NCBI RefSeq assembly: GCF_903642205.1
Contig: NZ_CAHJWH010000003.1
Location: forward strand, 1-56,344
From: Caulobacter sp. S45
GTDB taxonomy: Bacteria > Pseudomonadota > Alphaproteobacteria > Caulobacterales > Caulobacteraceae
Length of the DNA: 56,344 nucleotides
Direction of reading: 5' to 3'
Of this stretch, positions 41,874-49,884 are shown in pieces (position 1 is the stretch's first letter; every line of letters begins with the position of its first letter). The position numbers and the translations under genes were made by a program. A model generated the notes under the pieces. The model ran no database searches, had not been told where the DNA came from, and worked only from the letters and a program-made list of their open reading frames with translations.

Positions 41874-42859
41874 TGCCGATTGCGCGGGTGAAACGAGGGA
41901 CCTGTCCGCCGTCGCGGTCCTGGCGCCGGGATCGGCGAGCCTGCGCGATCCTGCCGCTTGGTTTCAGCCTTGCGCTGGCCTTGGGGCCGCGGGGCGCCGA
42001 CGCCGGCCAGACCGAGCCGCTGCCGCCGCTGGACCTCGGCCAGACCAATATCCTGGACGGCGAGGGTGGCCCCGGCCGGCTGCTGGAGATCATCACCTTC
42101 GGCTCCGGTGCGAGGCGGCTGGCCGACGCGGACGGGCGCAGCGTCCCTGGAGACAACGACCAGCAGATCATCTCGGCCGTCGCGCACCCGATCCTGGTCT
42201 CCCCCGCCTCCGTCCTGGGGGCGCACCCCGGCGTGGAGGTGCTCGTCCCGGTCAGCCATGTGAACAACGGCTTCGCGGCGAGCGGCGCCGGCCACGACAC
42301 CGGACTCGGCGACACGACCGTGGAGCCCTTCCTGGAGTGGTCGAGCCCCCATCCGAAGGCCGGGACCGTCTCGGCCCGGCTGGCCCTGGGCGTGATCGCG
42401 CCGACCGGCGACCACCATGCGGCTGCGGCCGTCAACACGGGCCAGGGCGGCTGGCAGGTCTCGTTCTATCTCGCGGTGACCTGGCGCGTCTCCTCCCGCT
42501 GGGAGTTGAGCGCCCGGGCGATCTACGACTGGAGCGGGTCGGCGAGGGGACGGTCTGCGGCCGGCTCACGGCGGCGCCTGCAGGCGGGCGATCAGTTCGC
42601 GCTGAACGCCTCGGCTTCCTATGCGCTCACGCCGGCTTGGCGGGCCGGGCTCGGCGGCTACCTGCTGCACCAGATCGGGCCGGCCCGCGTGGACGGCGTC
42701 TCCATGCCCGACAGCCTGCAGCGGGTCTTCGCGCTCGGCCCGGTCGCCCGCTGGCAGGTGGGGAGGACGGCCATCCTGGTCGCCGCCTACGGCGAGTTCC
42801 AGGCCCGCAACCGGCCCGAGGGCATGAGCGCCAACGTCCGCCTGCAGCATCCCTTCTGA
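41873..42859 (+). CDS. Outer-membrane channel, Phenol_MetA_deg/SphA family
   Basis: A 328 aa exported beta-barrel. Seen: a long signal region ('LPLGFSLALALGPRGADAGQ'), then beta-strand repeats with aromatic girdles: 'LEIITFGSGARRLADADG', 'GLGDTTVEPFLEWSSPHPKA', 'ARLALGVIAPTGDHHAAAA', ending 'ANVRLQHPF' with a C-terminal Phe. The pattern 'GLGDTTVEP...' with 'APTG' is typical of the MetA-pathway phenol-degradation porins. Probably lets small aromatics across the outer membrane. Start overlaps the epimerase stop (TGATG). Confidence 0.82.
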   Translation: MPIARVKRGTCPPSRSWRRDRRACAILPLGFSLALALGPRGADAGQTEPLPPLDLGQTNILDGEGGPGRLLEIITFGSGARRLADADGRSVPGDNDQQIISAVAHPILVSPASVLGAHPGVEVLVPVSHVNNGFAASGAGHDTGLGDTTVEPFLEWSSPHPKAGTVSARLALGVIAPTGDHHAAAAVNTGQGGWQVSFYLAVTWRVSSRWELSARAIYDWSGSARGRSAAGSRRRLQAGDQFALNASASYALTPAWRAGLGGYLLHQIGPARVDGVSMPDSLQRVFALGPVARWQVGRTAILVAAYGEFQARNRPEGMSANVRLQHPF

Positions 42860-42939
42860 CCCGCGGGCCGGACCCCGGCTGCAACGGCGCCGCTCCGGTC
42901 GCGTTGACGGACGGGTCGGAGCCGAGGGGGCCGGCGCAC

Positions 42940-43869
42940 ATGGCCGACGAGGTCAGCGATCTTCGCCTCTTCACACGCATCGTGGCGGCCGGCAGCCTCT
43001 CGGGCGCGGCGCGCCGGGCCAACACATCGCTCACCTCCGTCAGCCGCAGGCTGTCGGGCCTGGAGAATCGTCTGGGCGTGCGCCTCATCGACCGGGGCTC
43101 GCGCAAGTTCACGCTGACCGACGAGGGGCAGCTGCTGCACGAACGCGCCGTGCCTATCGTGCAGGCCCTGGACGCGGTGGCAGCCGAACTCAGCGCCCGC
43201 TCCAGGCCGCCCCAGGGCCTGCTCCGCGTCAGCGCGCCCCATGAGATCGGACGCCGCCAGATCTCAGGCCTGTGCCGGGCTTTCGCCGAACGCCACCCCA
43301 AGGTCCGCATCGAGCTCACCCTGACGGACGTCCGCCCGGACATCCTGGAGACGGAGCTGGACGTCGCCATCCAAACCAAACGCCCCTTGGAAGGTGAGGT
43401 CGTCTACCGCAAGCTCCTCAGCAGCCGGCGGGTGATCTGCGCGGCGCCCTCCTACCTCCTGGCCCGGGGGCGGCCCAACAGGCCGGAGGACCTGGCGCAC
43501 CATAACTGCCTCTGCGTCACGCGGGGCGCCCGCATCTATGACCAATGGACGGTCCGGGGGCCGCAAGCCCCCGTCAAGGTCGTCGTCTCCGGATCGCTGA
43601 CCAGCAACAATACCGACACGATCCACCGCTGGGCGCTCGACGGCGCGGGCGTGGCGATCAAGGCGCTGTGGGACATAGAGGACGACCTGCGCGCCGGCCG
43701 GCTGGTGGAGCTCCTTCCCGCCTTCGCCTGCGACGACATCCACCTCTACGCCACCCACTTCACCCGTCGACACGTGCCCCCCCGTATACGCGCCTTCATC
43801 GATTTTCTGGTCGAGCACCTGCCGACCCAGGGCGCCGAGGGGCTTGAGCCCTCCAGGCTCCTCGCCTGA
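42940..43869 (+). CDS. LysR-family regulator (DmlR/YhaJ-like)
   Basis: A 309 aa LysR protein. Seen: helix-turn-helix 'SLSGAARRANTSLTSVSRRL' with 'RLGVRLIDRGSRKFTLTDEG', then the ligand-binding fold ('LLRVSAPHEIGRRQ' and 'ELDVAIQTKRPLEG'). Belongs to the large DmlR-type branch that controls neighbouring enzyme genes. ATG 42940 with GAGGGGG upstream is preferred; the reading frame is open further upstream through the porin gene in another frame. It lies 80 bp after the porin gene, same direction, and probably regulates the XapX-porin unit. Confidence 0.92.
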   Translation: MADEVSDLRLFTRIVAAGSLSGAARRANTSLTSVSRRLSGLENRLGVRLIDRGSRKFTLTDEGQLLHERAVPIVQALDAVAAELSARSRPPQGLLRVSAPHEIGRRQISGLCRAFAERHPKVRIELTLTDVRPDILETELDVAIQTKRPLEGEVVYRKLLSSRRVICAAPSYLLARGRPNRPEDLAHHNCLCVTRGARIYDQWTVRGPQAPVKVVVSGSLTSNNTDTIHRWALDGAGVAIKALWDIEDDLRAGRLVELLPAFACDDIHLYATHFTRRHVPPRIRAFIDFLVEHLPTQGAEGLEPSRLLA

Positions 43870-43933
43870 TCGCGGGAAGCCAAAACACTTCCGTTGCTTC
43901 GCAACGTCCCATCTCGAGCCAAGCCAAGCGAGA

Positions 43934-44205
43934 ATGAACTCTAATCCATGCCTCATCTCCGATAGCGCCGGAGCCCAGGCCATCTTAGACGCGGTGCGCA
44001 AGCGCTGGGCCCGGCTGGAGACCCTGTTTGCTGACAGCGCCTACAACCGCAGCAAGCTGATGGACAGGCCGCCTTACACGACTTCTTCATCGGAATCGTC
44101 CGCAAGCCCTGCCTTGAGGCGCGCAACCACGAGCGGCGCCTCGACATCTCCGAGTCTTTCATCCGCGCCGCTAGACTCTCGGACAAAGAGGGAGCAGCTC
44201 TGATC
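43934..44205 (+). mobile_element. IS5-family transposase remnant, frameshifted
   Basis: Reads 'AQAILDAVRKRWARLETLFA' and 'DSAYNRSKLMD' in one frame, then 'HDFFIGIVRK' in another, matching a C-terminal stretch of IS5-type DDE transposases ('LFADxAYxRxxLMD...IVRK'). One frameshift near 44075. The text after 'IVRK' up to 44205 is not recognised as transposase. No terminal inverted repeats were found, so this is a decayed scar. Confidence 0.6.
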
Positions 44206-44255
44206 CTCCGTACCGTCGAGATGGAAGAAAACACCACCGTGCGAGTGCCGCGCGG

Positions 44256-44298
44256 CTTTGTAATCAGAAGGTCGAGGGTTCAAGTCCCTTTGTGGGCA
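44256..44298 (+). tRNA. 3' half of a tRNA-Thr(UGU), probable att scar
   Basis: From the anticodon loop on, the sequence is tRNA: loop TTTGTAA (anticodon TGT), 3' anticodon strand TCAGA, T-arm GAGGG-TTCAAGT-CCCTT, acceptor TGTGGGC and discriminator A at 44298. The upstream bases (GCGGC) do not pair with the anticodon stem and no matching 5' half (GCCCACA...) lies upstream. The homology thus begins at the anticodon loop, as expected for a tyrosine-integrase attachment site. Not a functional gene. Confidence 0.65.
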
Positions 44299-44329
44299 TC
44301 CTACGCAACGAGCATCTATAAGGTGCCCC

Positions 44330-44357
44330 GCCGTTCTTAAGCTCCTCTTAGAACGGC
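44330..44357. repeat. Inverted repeat GCCGTTCT...AGAACGGC
   Basis: Perfect 8 bp arms around a 12 nt loop, between the tRNA scar and the fghA remnant. No T-run follows, so it may be a mobile-element end or a weak terminator. 44358-44455 shows nothing recognisable. Confidence 0.4.
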
Positions 44358-44455
44358 ATACTTGCGCGTAAGGGCCTGTCGCATCTTTGGCGGCTCGCGG
44401 CCAACGAAGTGGGGAGCGTTCGGCTGGCGCAGCGCGCGCCTGCCCTCCCAGAGTG

Positions 44456-44779
44456 AGAGCGCGTCGAAGCAGGCGCCGAGGCCAAAGTCATGGGCCCTTG
44501 CGGGTCATCCGGAACGCCCTCGCGCCGGGCGAGGTGTCAAGGGCCACGAAGATCAGCCCGAGCTCGGCGCAGGCGGCGCGGTGCTCACCCTTCTCCGTGA
44601 CGTTGGCGTGGGTGCAGGTCAGGCCGGACAAATACCAGACTACCGGCGGCTTCTCGCCCCGGGCGTGCTCCGGGACAAAGGCGCTGAAGGTTATGGGTCT
44701 TCGTCTGGACGCTCCCATGACGATAGACGCCCTGCACGCCCCCGTGCCCCCGGACCTGGGACCCGGTCTCCAGCTCCAT
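44456..44779 (-). pseudogene. fghA: S-formylglutathione hydrolase remnant (5' part), frameshifted
   Basis: Starts correctly at ATG 44779, overlapping the frmA stop (TGATG): 'GGVQGVYRHGSVQTKT', then the family continues in other frames: 'ITFSAFVPEHARGEKPPVVW', 'YLSGLTCTHANVTEKGEHRA' and 'DFGLGACFDA'. At least two indels (near 44703 and 44530) disrupt it, and homology ends near 44456, so about 100 of ~280 codons remain and the Ser-Asp-His triad is lost. Known role: hydrolyses S-formylglutathione made by the adjacent dehydrogenase. Confidence 0.85.
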
Positions 44780-45888
44780 CAGTAGACCACCACGCTGCGG
44801 ATGCTCTCGCCGGCGTGCATCAGCTCGAAGCCGCGGTTGATCTCCTCCAGGCTGAGGCGGTGGGTGATCATTGGGTCGATGGCGATCTTGCCGCCCATGT
44901 ACCAGTCCACGATCTTCGGCGTGTCGGTGCGCCCGCGCGCGCCGCCGAAGGCCGAGCCCTTCCACACCCGCCCGGTGACCAGCTGGAACGGGCGGGTGGA
45001 TATCTCGCGGCCGGCCTCCGCCACCCCGATCACCACCGACACACCCCAGCCGCGATGGCAGCATTCCAGCGCCTGGCGCATCACCGTGGTGTTGCCGGTG
45101 CAGTCGAAGCTGTAGTCCGCGCCGCCGTCGGTCAGCGCGACGAGGTGCTGGACGACGTCGCCCTGGATCGTCCCGGGGTTGACGAAGTGGGTCATGCCGA
45201 AGCGGCGTCCCCACGCCTCCTTCGAGGGGTTGAGGTCCACGCCGATGATCTTGTCGGCCCCGACCAGCCTGGCGCCCTGGATGACGTTCAGCCCGATGCC
45301 GCCGAGCCCGAACACCACTACATTCGAGCCCGGCTCCACCTTGGCGGTGTTGACCACCGCGCCTACGCCGGTGGTCACGCCGCAGCCGACGTAGCAGGCG
45401 GTGTCGAAGGGCGCGTCCTCCCGGATCTTCGCCACGGCGATCTCGGGCAGCACCGTGTAGTTGGAGAAGGTCGAGCAGCCCATGTAGTGGAAGATGGGAG
45501 AGCCCTTGTAGCTGAACCGGCTCGTGCCGTCGGGCATCAAACCCTTGCCCTGGGTGGCGCGGATGGCGGTGCACAGGTTCGTTTTGCGCGACAGGCAGCT
45601 TTTGCATTGGCGGCACTCGGGCGTGTAGAGCGGGATGACGTGGTCGCCGACCTTCACGCTGGTCACGCCCGCCCCGACCTCGCGCACCACGCCGGCGCCC
45701 TCGTGGCCCAGCACGCTCGGGAACAGGCCCTCGCTGTCCAGGCCGTCGAGCGTGTAGGCGTCCGTGTGGCAGATGCCGGTGGCCTTGATCTCGACCAGCA
45801 CCTCGAAGGCGCTGGGCCCGTCCAGGTCCAGCTCCACGATTTCGAGTGGGCGTTTGGCCTCGAAGGCAACGGCGGCGCGGGTCTTCAT
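44779..45888 (-). CDS. frmA: S-(hydroxymethyl)glutathione dehydrogenase (class III alcohol dehydrogenase)
   Basis: A 369 aa zinc/NAD enzyme of formaldehyde detoxification: oxidises S-hydroxymethylglutathione to S-formylglutathione. Seen: catalytic-zinc '[13 protein letters not shown]' and 'LGHEGAGVV', structural-zinc '[16 protein letters not shown]', Rossmann '[17 protein letters not shown]', and '[16 protein letters not shown]', all diagnostic of class III. Complete and intact, unlike its usual downstream partner, which is broken here. The end of an IS6-like fragment's reading frame (TAG) directly precedes the ATG; GAGG in that tail serves as ribosome binding site. The native promoter may therefore be displaced. 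Confidence 0.95.
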   Translation of the reverse strand: MKTRAAVAFEAKRPLEIVELDLDGPSAFEVLVEIKATGICHTDAYTLDGLDSEGLFPSVLGHEGAGVVREVGAGVTSVKVGDHVIPLYTPECRQCKSCLSRKTNLCTAIRATQGKGLMPDGTSRFSYKGSPIFHYMGCSTFSNYTVLPEIAVAKIREDAPFDTACYVGCGVTTGVGAVVNTAKVEPGSNVVVFGLGGIGLNVIQGARLVGADKIIGVDLNPSKEAWGRRFGMTHFVNPGTIQGDVVQHLVALTDGGADYSFDCTGNTTVMRQALECCHRGWGVSVVIGVAEAGREISTRPFQLVTGRVWKGSAFGGARGRTDTPKIVDWYMGGKIAIDPMITHRLSLEEINRGFELMHAGESIRSVVVY

Positions 45889-45931
45889 CTAGTAACCTCG
45901 TATGACTGCGTGGATCGGTCGTGAGCAAGGC

Positions 45932-46112
45932 CGGTTGTCGGCCCAGCGGCCGATCTCCTGATGGTCGGCTATGCCGACCTCCTTCAGGGCGGCCTTGTAG
46001 GAGCGCAAACCATCAGTGGTGATCGCCTTAGGCGGGCCGTGCCGCTTCTGGGCCTTCTTGATGAACTTTAACGCTGCGGCCTTGTCCCGTTTCTTGGTGA
46101 CAACATCAGCGT
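45932..46112 (-). mobile_element. IS6-family transposase internal fragment
   Basis: About 60 codons reading 'DVVTKKRDKAAALKFIKKAQ', 'KRHGPPKAITTDGLRSYKAA' and 'HQEIGRWADNR', the central DDE-domain part of IS6-type transposases (the Asp of 'TTDGLRSY' is one of the catalytic triad). Both ends are missing. Sits immediately upstream of frmA. Confidence 0.8.
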
Positions 46113-46281
46113 TCAGGGATCCAACGAAATCATGGCCGGAGGCGTCTTGGAGCTGTCGGCCTTTGAAGTGGCCAGCGGCGACACCTTCACCCTTTCCAGC
46201 GCTTACGGGAGCGCCAGCCTCTCCGGCTTCACCCTGTCTGGCGGATCAGGCGGTCAACTCGTGGCTGACTTAGCCCAATGA
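46108..46281 (+). pseudogene. C-terminal remnant of an adhesin-like repeat protein
   Basis: An open stretch 'NEIMAGGVLELSAFEVASGD', 'TFTLSSAYGSASLSGFTL', '[14 protein letters not shown]' then stop. The Gly/Ser/Thr-rich beta-strand pattern resembles filamentous or autotransporter adhesins. It has no start and is cut at its 5' end by the IS6-like fragment. Its last ~28 bp overlap the end of the kinase gene. A second piece of similar character is at 51884-52035. Confidence 0.45.
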
Positions 46282-47966
46282 GAGGCTCCCGACAGGCTGT
46301 TTTGGACGACTTGCTCGAGCCGTTCCGCCAGCGCGCCTACGGAATAAGGCTTCTGCAATAGCTCAAAGCCATGGGTGCCTTCCTGAGCCACGACATGGCT
46401 ATAGCCGCTGGTCAGCAGGACCGGCAGTGTGCGGAAACGGTCTCGCAGTATTCGCGCCATGGTCAAGCCATCGATGCCAGGCATCATGACGTCGGAGAAG
46501 ACGGCGTCGAAGCCGTTTGCGTCGGCGCCCAGATAGGCGAAAGCCTCCTCCGCATTGGCGGCGCGGGTCGGGCTGTGGCCCAGGTCAGCCAGCATCTCCA
46601 CGGCGAATCGTCCGACGGCGTCATTGTCCTCCACGACGAGGACGCGAAGGCCGGCCCGCGGTAGGGTCGTGCGTGCAAGCTCGACCACCGGCTCGATCCG
46701 CGCGGTGCGCCGCCCGGAGGTGCGGGGCAGATAGAGCCGGAACGCCGTGCCCTTTCCCGTCTCGGACAGCACCGTGATCTCGCCGCCGGACTGCTTGGCG
46801 AACCCGAACACCTGGCTGAGCCCCAGTCCTGTACCCTTGCCCACCTCCTTGGTGGTGTAGAAGGGCTCGAAGATGCTGGGCAACTGCTCGGCCGGGATAC
46901 CGCAGCCGCAATCCGACACGGTGATGGCGACGAAGTCGCCGGTGCTTCCCGCGTGGCCGCGCACCGAGGGGACGTCGACCACCGCTTCGATCCGGAAGGT
47001 GAGCTTGCCCTCGCCCTGCATGGCGTCGCGCCCATTGACGGCAAGGTTGATGAGCGCAGTCTCGAACTGGCTGACGTCCGCCTTGGTGAAACAGGGGATG
47101 GCGGCGGGCTGGACCTCGATCTCGATCCGCGAGCCGACGAGGGGGCGCACCAGCTCGGCCACGCTCTCCACCTGGGCGCCGACATCGAACTCCACAGGCA
47201 CGAGCGCCTGCCGTCGCGCAAAGGCCAGGAGCTGGGCTGTGAGCTTCGCGGCGCGATCCACGGTCTGCGAGATGGCGTCAACGTAGCGGAGCCGCCGGCT
47301 TGCGGCGATGTCGTCACGGCGCAGGAAGTCCACCGAGGATCGGATGATCGTGAGCAGATTGTTGAAGTCATGGGCGACGCCGCCCGTGAGCTGGCCCACA
47401 GCCTCCATCTTCTGGGACTGGACCAGCACCGCCTGCATCCGCTCTCTCTCCTCGATCTCGCGCACGAGACGAAGGTTGGCGCGGGCGAGATCGGCCGTGC
47501 GCTCCTCGATGCGCTGCTCGAGGGTGGCGGCGAACTGCCGTCGCTCCTCCAGGTGTTCGCGCGCGACGTACTGCCGGCCTCGGGCGCGCAACGCAGAGCC
47601 GACGCCTCGTTGTAGCGTCTCCGCGCTTATCGGCCGTTCGAAGATCACGATGTTGCCCAGATCGGCCAAGGTCTGCTGCGCCGGGGCCGGCCGAGGACCC
47701 ACGCGCTGGGCCGCCAGCACGATGATCGGAAGATCTGACCAGGGCGGCTGATCCCGGAGCCAGGTCGCGAACCCGGCTAGAGTCTGTCCCCCGAGGGCTT
47801 CCTCGGTAACGATGACGGCGCCGGCGCCTTCAGCCACCCGCGCCTCCAGATCGGCGACATCGGTGCAGACGTGGATCGTTCGATCCCTCAACGTCTGTGC
47901 GATGACCGAGGCGTCACGACCCCGAGGAGCCAGGATGAGGACGCGATTATCCATGTCCGTGTTCAA
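46254..47966 (-). CDS. Hybrid histidine kinase with C-terminal receiver
   Basis: A 570 aa cytoplasmic kinase. Domains: an N-terminal receiver-like module (about 8-130) lacking the phospho-acceptor Asp ('[11 protein letters not shown]' at that strand), a coiled coil (~135-185), HisKA with His in '[16 protein letters not shown]', HATPase with '[14 protein letters not shown]' (N box), '[13 protein letters not shown]' (G1) and '[13 protein letters not shown]' (G2), then a receiver with Asp in '[13 protein letters not shown]' (~445-560). Start is TTG 47966 overlapping the ATPase stop (TTGA), or ATG 47954. No transmembrane segments. Coupled to the KaiC-like gene, which probably provides its input or is its partner. 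Confidence 0.9.
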   Translation of the reverse strand: MNTDMDNRVLILAPRGRDASVIAQTLRDRTIHVCTDVADLEARVAEGAGAVIVTEEALGGQTLAGFATWLRDQPPWSDLPIIVLAAQRVGPRPAPAQQTLADLGNIVIFERPISAETLQRGVGSALRARGRQYVAREHLEERRQFAATLEQRIEERTADLARANLRLVREIEERERMQAVLVQSQKMEAVGQLTGGVAHDFNNLLTIIRSSVDFLRRDDIAASRRLRYVDAISQTVDRAAKLTAQLLAFARRQALVPVEFDVGAQVESVAELVRPLVGSRIEIEVQPAAIPCFTKADVSQFETALINLAVNGRDAMQGEGKLTFRIEAVVDVPSVRGHAGSTGDFVAITVSDCGCGIPAEQLPSIFEPFYTTKEVGKGTGLGLSQVFGFAKQSGGEITVLSETGKGTAFRLYLPRTSGRRTARIEPVVELARTTLPRAGLRVLVVEDNDAVGRFAVEMLADLGHSPTRAANAEEAFAYLGADANGFDAVFSDVMMPGIDGLTMARILRDRFRTLPVLLTSGYSHVVAQEGTHGFELLQKPYSVGALAERLEQVVQNSLSGASHWAKSATS

Positions 47967-49477
47967 CTGGGAGGCTCGAAGGCACGAGGCTCTGTCGGCA
48001 GCATCGCCAGCCGGCCTCTGTAGGCCTGCACCCCGGCCATGACGCCCTGGAAATCCGTCAAGGCTTCCCCGACCCGAACCCCCGATGGGCCCAGACGGAA
48101 CTCACGAATCGTTCGCTCATGAGCACTGGCGCGGCTCTTGACGACGGACAAGGCGGTCAGGATCTGACCACTGGCTTCGAAAAAGCGGAACAGCAGGATT
48201 GTATCGCTGAGATAGCTCAGGTCCACGTCTGTCCGCATGTCGCCGACCAAGCCATGCTGGCCGAGCACCAGCAGTGTCGCCACGCCGAGCTGGTTCAGAT
48301 AGTTCAGGAGTTCGTGCATCTGCAAGAGGAGGTACTTTTCGCCCGGCATGGCCTGAAGGTAGGCGTTCAGGCTGTCGATGACGACGAAGGCGGCTTGATC
48401 ATCGGTGACCGCGCGCCTCACCCAGCTCGAGAACTCACCCGGCGAGACCTCGGCTGGATCGATCTGGCGGATGGCGAGCTGGCCGTTGTCGATGAACGGC
48501 CGCAGGTCCATCGACATCGCCTGGGCCCGCGCGAGCAGTGTCGTCAGCCCTTCGTCGAACAGGAAGTAGGCGCAGTTCTGGCCCCGCTCCAACGCGCTCA
48601 GGATGCATCGTATGGCCGTGGTGGTCTTGCCTACCCCGGACGGACCCATGAGCAAGGTGTTGGTGCCGCGCGCGAGGCCGCCGCCCAGGAGCGTGTCGAG
48701 CTCGGCCGTCCCGGTCGACAGGAGCGCCGGCTCGAAATCGCGGCGGTGCTCGGCTGCGATGAGGCTTGGAAACACCTCGATGCCGCCGGTATCCAGGGAG
48801 AAGTCGTGGAAGCCGCCGCGAAACTTAATCCCGCGCATCTTCACCACCCGAAGCCGGCGCCTCTGCGTCCCGAAGTCCTGAGCGATCTGCTCCAGGGTTA
48901 TGACGCCATGGGCGATGCTGTGTAGCTGAAGATCGTTGCCGCTGGAGGTCTGGTCGTCCAGCAGCAGCACGGTGCAGGTGCGGTTGGCGAAGAAGTGCTT
49001 CAGCGCCAGGATCTGGCGGCGGTAGCGGAGTGGATTTTGTGCAAGGAGCCTCATCTCCGAAAGGCTGTCGAACACGACGCGCCGAGGCCGTTCCGCTTCC
49101 ACGCGGGCCATGATGGCGCGCGTGGTCTCTCCCAGCTCTACATCGGACGGATGGAGGATCGACTGTTCGGCGTCCGGGTCCAGCCCCGCCTCGTTGACCA
49201 GTTCGTGGATCGACAGACCTTCCAGCGACCAGCCGTGAGAGGCGGCGACGGCGCGCAGCTCGAACTCGGTCTCCGAAAGGGTGATGTACAGCCCCTCTTC
49301 TCCGAGTTCCCGCCCCTTCAGCAGGAATTGGAGCGCCAGGGTCGTCTTTCCCGTTCCGGGCGTACCCTCCAGGAGGTAGATGCGCGATGGCGTCAATCCG
49401 CCGCCGAGTATGTCGTCCAGTCCGGTCACGCCCATGGGAGCCCGGTCGGCGCTCGCGGCAGCCTTGGAAGTCAGCAT
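47963..49477 (-). CDS. KaiC-like double RecA ATPase
   Basis: A 504 aa protein with two KaiC/RadA domains (about 15-255 and 256-490). Seen: Walker A 'GTPGTGKTTLAL' (38-49) and 'GPSGVGKTTTAI' in the second half; Walker B 'RVVFDSLSEMRLL' and 'FVVIDSLNAYLQA'; KaiC-like C-terminal text 'VVKSRASAHERTIREFRLGP'. At the KaiC phosphosite (Ser431/Thr432, 'HISTITDT') this protein has 'DLSYLSDT', so Ser is kept and Thr is Tyr. No kaiA or kaiB nearby. Its stop overlaps the start of a hybrid kinase, so it is likely a signalling ATPase rather than a circadian clock. ATG 49477. Confidence 0.9.
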   Translation of the reverse strand: MLTSKAAASADRAPMGVTGLDDILGGGLTPSRIYLLEGTPGTGKTTLALQFLLKGRELGEEGLYITLSETEFELRAVAASHGWSLEGLSIHELVNEAGLDPDAEQSILHPSDVELGETTRAIMARVEAERPRRVVFDSLSEMRLLAQNPLRYRRQILALKHFFANRTCTVLLLDDQTSSGNDLQLHSIAHGVITLEQIAQDFGTQRRRLRVVKMRGIKFRGGFHDFSLDTGGIEVFPSLIAAEHRRDFEPALLSTGTAELDTLLGGGLARGTNTLLMGPSGVGKTTTAIRCILSALERGQNCAYFLFDEGLTTLLARAQAMSMDLRPFIDNGQLAIRQIDPAEVSPGEFSSWVRRAVTDDQAAFVVIDSLNAYLQAMPGEKYLLLQMHELLNYLNQLGVATLLVLGQHGLVGDMRTDVDLSYLSDTILLFRFFEASGQILTALSVVKSRASAHERTIREFRLGPSGVRVGEALTDFQGVMAGVQAYRGRLAMLPTEPRAFEPPS

Positions 49478-49599
49478 GATCTATCCGTCGGTCAGACACG
49501 CCCAAAACACCCGACGCGCTCTCAGTCCGTTCATAGCAAATGGTGTCGGCGGCGCTACGTTGCTCGTACATCCATCTTAAGGCGTAGCTTCAGCCCGGA

Positions 49600-49850
49600 A
49601 ATCGGCGAGACGCAATCCGGTCGCGGCGCTTGCCGGCTCCTCTGCGGTGGCTCAGACGCGCCGGCCTGCGCCGGCCAGGGATGCGCCGGCTCCAGCCTCC
49701 GCGGGCGGGGCCGCATTGCAGCACATGGCGGGCTTTTCCGCCCAGCAGATCACCGGGGTGTCCATCTCCCACAGCGGCCGCGTCTTCGTGGACCTGCCCC
49801 GTCGGACGGTGGACGTTCCAGTCGCTGTTGGCGACGTGAGAACGGCATGA
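49600..49850 (+). pseudogene. N-terminal remnant of an exported MRJP/yellow-like beta-propeller protein
   Basis: Open text 'VAALAGSSAVAQT' (tail of a signal peptide) followed by 'MAGFSAQQITGVSISHSG' and 'RVFVDLPRRTVDVPVAVGDV', which is the first strand pair of major-royal-jelly/yellow-type propellers (family form 'VTGVAVSxxGRIFVNFPRW'). It ends after about 80 codons at a stop, so most of the protein is lost. No clear start codon. Confidence 0.5.
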
Positions 49851-49884
49851 TCACGCCCTTTTCCGGATAGCGACGCCGTAAGAC

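Noticed and set aside
44330-44357. Intrinsic terminator
   Set aside because: Good stem but no U-tract and no active gene ending there; kept only as an inverted repeat.
44362-45924. Long plus-strand open frame opposite frmA and the fghA remnant
   Set aside because: frmA on the minus strand has full family conservation; the antisense frame shows none.
47963-49477. A complete kaiABC circadian clock
   Set aside because: Only a KaiC-like protein is present; no kaiA or kaiB nearby and the phosphosite differs.
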